Part shown: positions 25,401 to 36,200 of the stretch, piece after piece
Position numbering within the stretch: the first letter of the stretch is position 1
Layout of the letters: each line of letters opens with the position of its first letter
Source of the DNA: Lamellibrachia satsuma
Taxonomy: Eukaryota > Annelida > Polychaeta > Sabellida > Siboglinidae
NCBI GenBank assembly: GCA_033239005.1
Contig: BSQZ01000004.1
Coordinates: 9,792,007 to 9,856,006 of the forward strand
Reading direction: 5' to 3'
DNA length: 64,000 bases
Program-made: the position numbers and the translations under genes
Notes under the pieces: generated by a model
Told to the model about the DNA's origin: nothing
Seen by the model: the letters and a program-made list of their open reading frames with translations, nothing else
The model's database searches: none

Positions 25401-28400
25401 TTTGGTGATTTCGGTGACTCATGTGACATGCAAGATCTACTCAGTTCTAGGTAGATGAAAAAATTATCTGACGAAAAACACTGTATAGATCAAAGCCCAT
25501 ATGCAGGTGGCTCCGTTGTATTCACAATACAATAATCACTTATCACTGTCATTGCTCTGTATTTGATTTAATTAAAAACAAAAACTGGGGAGAATTTCCC
25601 CAGATGAGGGGAAAAGCATGAAAATTTTAAATATAGAAACAAGATATTATGATAATTATAATTAAAAGTATTTATAATAACATAACATTTGATAGTGAAA
25701 AAATGTGGTCATTGAACAGGAATGAAATGGCCAGATAACTCATGGAATGAGAAAAAAATTCAGCATGAAATTTGTTAATATAATATAAAATGATCATCAA
25801 TCACACAAGACTGTGATCGATTAATTGATTGGAAGCATGAACGAATCAATCTTCAACAAAATCAATTAGTTAGAACAACACAATATATATTACTGTATTC
25901 CACATGTGTCAACACAACTGTATTAACCACAGTACAAAGCTACCGACAGTTCTGAACAAACACAAAACATTTTGCCATTTATTCTCTTAGCCATTTCTAA
26001 ATATGAATATTGTCTGCAAAAAGTAGAATACATACTTTGTTGTAGGTGCTGGGCCAGTTGTTTCTCTGTCATATCACTACCTTGTTGTACCACATCCCTG
26101 ACTGCACTGGCAGCAATCTTCACTTCAGCTGCACTTTCCTTCACTGTCAGCATCACTGAATTCAGCAGGTCTCTGATAAGACAGCAAACGTGAGCCATGA
26201 AGTACTCCTTTAAACGTAGATTAAAAACAATCCTGAAAATCAAATTAAAAGATCTATACGAAATCTATTTTGAAGATAACCTGCTCTTAATATTTTTCCA
26301 GGACCAGCAGGACTACCTTTCATCTCTTTCTTTTGCCCTTGTCTTGTTATTTTGAAGCTGTTGTTGGTAGGAAGACTTCGTCATTATCAGCTGCCCCTTA
26401 GCTTGTGAAACATCTTTGGTGAACAGTGGTCCTTTTGATGCATATCTTTGGTAAAATCTTCGACCAGGTGACTGCAACACGATATTGATAATAATGCATA
26501 ATATAAATTTGTGTAGGCTGCATACATCCATCACTTTTTGTATGTATGCTTGTGTCATTTTTTTTATAATATAATGTGGTAGGTATAAGTTTCATGTACA
26601 ATATAATTAATATCTCATTCAGACTTGTGAAGTCAGACCAATTTTGAGGCTTAAATTTAAGCGAAGTCCCATTCACATTTATCATTTATGCTGGGCCATG
26701 TCCTCTATTTCGCATATGCATTGTGAAATGAATGCCGGTGTAAAATGCTTGAACCATTTCCATGTGTGGGATCTTTTACTTCCCCTGGCATAAACACCAG
26801 GGTCAAGTTCGATTTACCGACCAACACTGACCAGTAGTCTGTGAACAACACCAACATGCGATGTATGATGCATGCGTACATGTCCCTCTAACTAATCTAA
26901 GCTGAACACGAATTAGTCATTGCTCTTGTTATTGTTTACTTGTTTCCTTTGACACTGTGTCAGTTGCTGCTATGTTGACCACTGGTCAACCAGAGCTTCC
27001 ACCGCCTGCAGGCAAAGACAATGTTGTTAAAGGCCAGACAGAATATATTTGACTTATGCTGGTCGTGACTAGACTGACCACTTGTCGGTGTTAGTCGCTA
27101 CGTCGAACTCAACCCATGGAGAAGGGACCAGTGGCTTTTAGTGTCGAAAGACGCAATGCGAGGTGAACGAAATTGCTCATGTTTTGAAATGGCAGCAGGT
27201 GGACTCGAACCCCAGTCCCCTCGACTGACAGTCTAGTGCTTTAACCGCCGGGTACTGTGCCCCTACAGCTATTTGATTGTGAATTAATGTATGTTTTATA
27301 AAATAAAAGATGTTTAGCTATGATATATAGTGCAGGAGAAGTTTGATGGCAAGCCCAGGCAACTAGTTGCCAGGCAACTAGTTGCTATACTCCAAACTCC
27401 CCACCAGGGATGCCACTCACCATTTCGCAACTGCCAAAATTTACTGATGTGCAAGTTCAGCATATCTTTATTTCATTTCATAAACTCCTAATATTTATTA
27501 AGAAATCTCCCAATTTCAATTGCATACAAGTGTAGATAGATTGCATTGAAAATTTTACTAGAAACATGATAACGTATGTCCGTTTTTTAATGAAACTATT
27601 TTACCTCTTTCAGATGCACAAATGCCATGACATAACAAGGTGCAAACAACAATAATTTGCAGCAACTGCTGTGTACTACAGGTAGTCATCCACTGCTATG
27701 TAATTTTATGTGAAAATTTAGATATTCTGAGCATTTTTTTACAACTTGTCACAGTGGTCAGTGAGTATAATGAAAACATCCTGAAACAGACCAGAGATAA
27801 AGGGGGGTGAAGCACTTGAACAACCATAGCCCAAACATAATAACATACCATTTACAGTATATATCACCCTTATATGATGGGCGCAACGCCACGGTAATTT
27901 TGTAATATCCTTTTTAACTTTGCATTATCTTCGCTGGGCGGCGCCATATTGCTCTGCGGGTGACCACTTTTCCGATGCAGATTACAAGACAAAAGACTCT
28001 GTGATGAGCATGGACAGACGGTGAGCATCAAGATGTCATTCTTGGTCAAAGACACCGTTCCATCTTAGATCTTTTTTTTCGCATATGACCATGCATCTAC
28101 AGACTATTCTGCGACAAGGAAACGTCAGATATCAGAGGGCAGAGCGATGCGTAGGAAGCGACGAGCCGAAACCAGGTTAGTAAATTGGATTACCGTTACC
28201 ATTGTGACTTATCACTACGATTACAATATAGTTCCACCCCAATAAGCACAGCTGTGCTTCAACGTCAGCATATATATGACCCACAGTAAATCGAAATGTA
28301 TGAATACAATAAAGTGCGAGTAAGTGTTAATAGTTTGATATAATTACAAGTGTTTTCCAATCCGCCGATTTATTTTCGACGTGATCAGATGTACCGTCAA

Positions 28401-31400
28401 TACGTGGCCGTACTCAAAACAATAACAATAACTCAGTAAGTGCTACAGGATATACTGCAACCTTATAACATGGGCCATGGCGTATGTACTAGGCAAAATT
28501 ATTCAAGAAAATAATTTGATATTATTTATTGACAGTCATAATAAGTCTCATACTCCTGTGTTCTAAATGCTTGGAGAGCAAGCAACACGGCTAAGCCTGG
28601 GGGGTTAGATACATGGGAGAAACACGACCAAAAGACAGTATATAGACTATAGTGCAACAGAAGCCTACTGTTGCTGCTTACATTTCAAATTCTTTATGGA
28701 AATATTTAAAATATACAAATACTTTCATTGTGATTAAGTGCAAATGCAGTTACAAAAACTTTTTAAAAGTTTTTTAATATTTAAGTAAAATGCATTTCAC
28801 CCATGCAATGTCTAGCTGGAAAGGAAACTAACTAAGGCATCGTCATCTACCCAGTTGAACACTGACAGATTACATGTCTGCTTTCTATAATGACACTACA
28901 ATTTCTGTCTGAATTCTTGTGACTTGACAATTAGGCAAAATTATATAAAATTAATTTGCTTTATTGATCAGATTAAACCCCACATGTAATAACCGGAAGT
29001 TCATAGAGATGTATTAATTACATTTTATTCTAAGTCGACTGATAACACTGTAATGAATATCGTGGGGGGAGGGGGCAACTGTCGGCAACCCACAATAGTA
29101 TTAGTACAAGCTATACATATGAAGGAAGGACAGCTGGGTCATTAATCTGAGTTTTGAACAGTTTCCCCTGTTTATATTGGGTCCAGGTCATTTGCCCCCC
29201 TTCCGGACATTTGCCCCTTTGTCACTTGCCCCCCAGACATTAGCCCCTTGCCTTATTCAAAATCTGGACATTTGCCCCCTGTCCATAGCTTCTGGATTAT
29301 TTGTAAGTTTTTTTAAGAAATGTTTTTTTAACTTATTTTTTTATTTCTGAACATGAATTCAAGATATATATTACCCTAATTGCAATTAATGTTCTTTGTG
29401 CCAGATCAGCCAAGTAAATTACTTTATGTAGTTGGAGATGATCCTGTAATCAAAGGATTATCTTTATTGCAATTGTTGAAGAAGCCAGTGACATTAGGAC
29501 CTGGACATGTTAGGACAATTGAGGATATTTGAAAGAAGCCATGCAACCATGATGGTGACATGGCACAGATAGAAGCTGCCAATGTCCATGAGGACCTGAA
29601 AACTAAGGCAGCTAATACCAGGGGCACTCCAAACCAGCTGATCTCTGACTCGTTACTGTCCACCACTGTTTGTGGAAGCATCACCCCAAGAACCCATCTT
29701 CCACCACTGATCTGACTATCAATGATACCTGGAAGACAACTGGTGACAAGATCATCTCATACACACTCCAGGGGATAGGCCATTGCATTAGGCTAAAGTG
29801 ACTTTGACTTGTCATTGGATGTTATGTTATTGTAGTAATAATGATAAAACTGCAATCTGATTTTCACTTGTCAACTATCATAGAAAAAAGGGGCAGATGT
29901 CCAGGGGGGGAGCAAATATACTAGGAGGCGGATTTATATCGCTATCAGTTGTGGTATCATTGATATTTCATCAAATTTACTGGAAAGTTTGAGTCTTCAA
30001 CATCGTAATCTCCAACATGTATTCTCCATGGGACATTTTTAATTACTATAAAGGGCAAACCCTACAGCCACATGTAACAGCATTGTACAAGTGACCAGTG
30101 ACATGTTTAGTATGGGAAACTTGTGGGCTGAACATTAGGCTTGGATAAACAAGGGGCTGCATTCAAGTGGGGCAGGCTTCCTCTCTCACACAAAGGGAAT
30201 GAGCAGGCAGGTGCCCTTAATTGGCAATCTCTGTAAATAAACCTTGTACACTGAGAAAGAAAATGAGGCCTGAATGGTCTGATTTTGGTTTTACTGTCTG
30301 TTACAGTAAGTTAGTATTACTTTTTGATGCAAATGCTTGATTATATTGTTCTTGGTCACAACGTTTCAATACCAGAGTAGACAGTGTCTATGCTGTTACC
30401 AGATTCAGGGTGACATGCTAATAGCAGACAAATTTGATTTTAAAAGTAATATAAGTAAATATAAGGGTAAATATTAACAGTATCAAGTCAATAATTCCAA
30501 CAAAATCAATTCCAATTCCCAAAAAATTAATTTTGGAAAAACAAATTCCAATAAAAAAAAAAAAAATTGAAATCAATTCCAATTCCGGAATGGAATTGAC
30601 CACATGACTGAAGTATATTCATGACAATATCTTGTCTGTGTACTACAGCAACAGTCATGAACAGTATAATTGAATTGAAACAAGCTTATGTCTGTGGGGC
30701 TTTTGTCCATGCACCATACTATCTAGCAGATGCTTTCAGTATAATACCTAATAATTATATATATATTTATGCAATAACCAACACAAGTCCGATGTAGCAG
30801 TGAATTGAAACAGGCCAAATAAATGACGTTTTTTATTGCAAAGTGGACTGCTTATCACGCAGCCACTTTGGGAAGAACATTAACAGGAATGTGAGCTCCT
30901 CAAAGCAAACCAGACAGGAACTGAACACATGTACAGCCCCGTCCGGCAAGTTTCTCAGAGCCCACATTCCTACAAGCATGACGATAACATATATACATCA
31001 AAAAGTCGTCATGAACATGTAATGCAAAGAATACAGACATTCCACCACCAATACACAAATTTAATTACAAACAGGTGGGGCCATTTCGCTAACCTATATA
31101 AACATAAGCCAAGAATACCGATGAAGAAACAGGAAGCCTGTCTGCGCAGAAAACCCCATGAACACCAACTACTAGGGGACAAACCCCCGTGTTCATCTTA
31201 TATAAGGCCAAAAGTGGGGAAAGCGGTTTCGACATCTTCCAACTTCCTATTTCATCAACGATGTACAATCGCATTTAAACTAAGCATTGAGAATAAGGAA
31301 GACAGGTGGGGAGGAGGGCGGATTTCGAGAGACAAATTTTAGTCACAACTTCGCAATGCAGAGACTGAATCAGGAGTGAAAGATTCAGGCTACTGGCTCT

Positions 31401-33191
31401 GGTTTGAACTGGTTTCCGCTAAGCCGTGATTGGCTGGCTAGCGCGGAGTAATACAATTTATTTGGCCAAATAGTTCCGGTGTAGTCTCGGACACCCAGGG
31501 CAAGTTTAACGACGACCTGTCTTGGTTATTTCATAAAAATTGTTATGCACCTGGTGAGTTGCATAAATTCATTTATGCCATAACCAACACAAGTCCGATG
31601 TAGCAGTGAATTGAAACAGGCCAAATAAATGACGTTTTATTATTGCAAAGTGGACTGCTTATCACGCAGCCACTTTGGGAAGCCTGTCTGCGCAGAAAAC
31701 CCCATGAACACCAACTACTAGGGGACAAACCCCCGTGTTCATCTTATATAAGGCCAAAAGTGGGGAAAGCGGTTTCGACATCTTCCAACTTCCTATTTCA
31801 TCAACGATGTACAATCGCATTTAAACTAAGCATTGAGAATAAGGAAGACAGGTGGGGAGGAGGGCGGATTTCGAGAGACAAATTTTAGTCACAACTTCGC
31901 AATGCAGAGACTGAATCAGGAGTGAAAGATTCAGGCTACTGGCTCTGGTTTGAACTGGTTTCCGCTAAGCCGTGATTGGCTGGCTAACGCGGAGTAATAC
32001 AATTTATTTGGCCAAATAGTTCCGGTGTAGTCTCAGACACCCAGGGCAAGTTTAACGACGACCTGTCTTGGTTATTTCATAAAAATTGTTATGCACCTGG
32101 TGAGTTGCATAAATTCATTTATGCCATAACCAACACAAGTCCGATGTAGCAGTGAATTGAAACAGGCCAAATAAATGACGTTTTATTATTGCAAAGTGGA
32201 CTGCTTATCACGCAGCCACTTTGGGAAGAACATTAACAGGAATGTGGGCTCCTCAAAGCAAACCAGACAGGAACTGAACACATGTACAGCCCCGTCCGGC
32301 AAGTTTCTCAGAGCCCACATTCCTACAAGCATGACGATAACATATATACATCAAAAAGTCGTCATGAACATGTAATGCAAAGAATACAGACATTCCACCA
32401 CCAATACACAAATTTAATTACAAACAGGTGGGGCCATTTCGCCACAAGGTCACCCACAAACCTGTGACCACCCCACCACGACCTAACCTGTTAAGCAATT
32501 CAGATATACTTTCTAAAAGCAACTGAAATCCACCTTTGTACTGAAAGCTCAAAGGTCGCACAAGCACTGGAGACCCCCATCGGAAGGACAGCATCCATTA
32601 AAAACTTACCCTTCCCCTGGAAACCCAGAAGTGGTCGGTCTAGTGGTGCGACTGGAATAATCCTAAAAGGCGACAAGGATATCTCTAAGTGCGTCGGAAG
32701 AGACTGGGGTAGGCATACTATCTCCTGAAAACGGCTGATCGCGAACTGGCAGTCGACGAATGGGCCGCAGGGTTGCCGGTGGCTGATGTCGGTCGGGCAG
32801 GATTGGGTTTGCTTTGTTGCCTATAGCAGTGTACCGCTGAGTGGGGGCCGCCACAGCGTCTACACGTGTGTGTGTAGCAACAGGTGGCTGCGTTACAGAC
32901 CTCCCCCTGATCGAATGCGAAGCAGGTTTTGGTGGATGGCCACTTAGCATTACTCCAGCTGACCTTACCCGTGCTACGAAAGGGGGCCCCACTGGGTGTG
33001 GCAGCTGGGCGACTCTCGGATGCATTCATCCACAGGTACCAGCAAACCGATTCCCACCCCCAGTTGTTAGCCTGACGAAGCGACCGGAATGCCTCGTCAT
33101 ACGACCGCCAGTCTGCACCCTTCTCATATAATGAACGGACCGTCTGGATGTACATGAGCATGTTGTGTGATTCTGCCATGTGTTGCGGCTG

Positions 33192-33245
<54 letters not shown>

Positions 33246-36200
33246 GTGGGCAGGTATGTGTGTGTGCGTGCAGCATTTATAAGGTAAAGATGTCACAAGC
33301 ATAGATCTGCATTTGGTCCAATAACAATATTCATGCATTACGTTATCTAAATCGAGTGTCAGATATAAAATAAGAAACCCCATAGAAAGTGTACCTATGG
33401 GTCCATATTTTGTTATGGAATTTGGACCCCTTATAGAATTTTGACCTCCCTGGCCCATTGAAAACAGTGCAATGTTGATTAGATAATGTAATGCACTTTT
33501 GAGCTAGGATGCTACAATTTTGGTTATGTTACCAGTGCATTCATCAGACTGACCAAACAGATTCATTAAAAACATTAAGAGATCAGTGATAGACCCATTG
33601 GTTGAATTAACATGGCTCCATAGGGAAAATGCTTTTCCCTGTGGTTGATTACTTTATACATTCTATATGACACTGGCACTCTTATATTCTAAAAATAATA
33701 TATACAAGAGAAAGTTTCTCACATTGTGATTCATTTTTATTATGCAAAAGATGAATTTTGTAAAATTTTCAAGTCACTGTATGTGTAATCTTTTCAGATG
33801 AAGGATTCACCATTGGTTCGTACAAGTACAGGTACTAGTTTTGAAGCATCCAGCGCTACGGGTGATACCGTCAATCTTTACATTACGGATGTCACCTTTA
33901 GTGCCATCACTGCTACTACTGCTGTGGCAACACATACAACTGATGCTGAAATGCAAATCGATCCGGTAACGATATTTCAAGTGTGACACTTCGCGAATGC
34001 TGCTGTAGTCACGGATGAAATTATTGCACCAATGAACGTTTATCATGACTACTCCTATGTGAAGCTTCCATCAGATTCAGTGAGAATAAAGACATTGGTG
34101 CAGATGATGCACACTATGTGATAACAGCGACATAACCGAGGGTGACTCAAGCAGCTCCGACACCTATGAGAAAGAGAAGAAGTTTGTCATTCGTGAGAAA
34201 AACTTGTCACTTTTCTGCACCTGCCACACACCAAACAGCCATAAACTGTGACACAGGTTGTACTCATGTCTGATCTATTAGCCAAGGTCTTTCGGATACT
34301 GGGGTATCTGTCAGGAAAGTGTGCTGATTTCTACCCCTGGATGAGTGAAAGGTGAATTGAATATGTTAGGTGTACATGTACTATCAGTCAGAATAAGTAG
34401 TGTATTGGTGTATATTTAGGGCCAGCAGTGTATTGGAACAGATGGTTGATGTGCAAGTACTATCAGTCAGAACAAGTAGTGTATTGATCAGGGCTGGGGT
34501 CAATTCCTTTCAATCAATTCCAATTCTGCTCCAATTCCTTGCAATTCCTTTTCGTTCAATTCCAATTCCATTTTTTCCCAATTCTTTTTTAGTAATTCCA
34601 ATTCCTTTCAAAATTGTTCAATTCCAATTCCCGCTCCCGCTCCAATTCCACATAACCACAAAAGTCAACAATGAAAGATTAATGTGCTTGTAGCATGTCA
34701 TTATTCTTTGCATAATCATTATGACTATCATACATGTGTAATGTACATTCATACATGGTAATTACGTTACATAGAAATGAGCAATCCACAAAAAGGGGGC
34801 ATATTGACCGATCTGTACACTATGATTGTTGCACACTGTTCTGATGATGCATGTTAGGCAACACACATTTATACTGGCAAGTGGGAAACCATTTTCACAC
34901 ATTTGGCTACAGCTACCTTGCCTATGCTTTGTAGTGTTGGTCAGTGGTCACTGATCTCTGATTAGTAATCAGTGATTACTGATTGATCAACCACATGGCT
35001 GTAGCCTGCCAATAAGTGTCTTTTCATGGGTGTAAAAGGGCTAACTTCCCAGGTCTGTAAACAGTTGAAAATATCTTTGATGTTTCTATTAAAGCCAGTC
35101 TGGAACCTTTCATTAACCCGCTGGCAAGTGGCAACATAAAGAAATCATAAGATACGGGCATGAATGACAGGATTTCAGTTCCTCAATGCATGAGTTGATA
35201 ACATTATTATACACATAGCCGCCTACAACAGGCTAGAAAAATATTGGTTGATGTCACAAAAAAATCAGATGCTCAATTCCTTTTCATTCAATTCCAATTC
35301 CTTTTGTTCAAATTTTTTTTCAATTCCAATTCCTCTCGTTCAAAATCTTTCAATTCCAATTCCGGAATTGGACTTGGAATTTAATTGATTAATTCCAAAT
35401 CCTTTGGAATTGACCCCAGCCCTGGTATTGATACATATGATTGGTGTACATTTACTGTCAGTAAAAGTAGTGTATTTGGTGGAGAATGAGACGCTTGGTT
35501 TACATTTGCTGTCGGTAGGAACAAGTAGTAGATTCAGTCAGAACAAGCAGTATATTGGATAGACATAATTGGTGTACATTTACTGTCAGAAGAAGTAGTG
35601 AAATCGTGCAGATTCCAGAATGAGATCATTGGTGTACATTTACTGTTTGTAGGAACAAGTAGTGTATTGGTATGCATGATTGGTGTACATTTACTGTCAG
35701 TCAGAACAAGTAATATTGTTACACATGATTGGTGTACATTTACTGTCCAATCAAAACAAGTAGTCTATTGCCATTGGTACAGATGATGATGGTGAAACAG
35801 TTAAAATGCCTTGGCTTTATAAAGATTAATTATTTCCTAAGCTAAACTACCAGTATATTTGATATGTTGTGGCATAATAATGATGTGTGTAACTGTGATA
35901 TCCATGTTCCAGGTTGTATTTCCCGGTGATAGAAGTCATTGTTTTTAGTCAATGTTTAGTCTTGGTTTCAGTCGTTCTAGTTAGCCTTATTTCTTTGGTA
36001 ATTGTTTTTCTATGTGAATAAACTGTTGATATATTTTATGTTGGTCTCAATATAAATGAAATTGTGTGTAGTGACATGCAAGATGCTGCAGGTAACATTT
36101 TGACAGAAGTGGGATATGGATAAGAAGGCATTCACATCATTCAGTTATTAATATTTTAGTGGGAATTTTTGTAGTTTTCCAGGTTGTTTTTCGACCTGCT

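Noticed and set aside
27191..27263. Functional tRNA-Asp
   Set aside because: The B-box is good but the acceptor stem and A-box are poor and no T-run terminator follows; a SINE head is more likely.
28055..28180. Small exon pair near 28 kb
   Set aside because: Plausible donor and ATG but no recognisable protein and no partner exon; left as unassigned intron.
30929..31342. 137-codon plus ORF and its copies at 31643 and 32282
   Set aside because: They lie within the D-family repeat and antisense to its orientation; identity between copies reflects the repeat, not coding selection.
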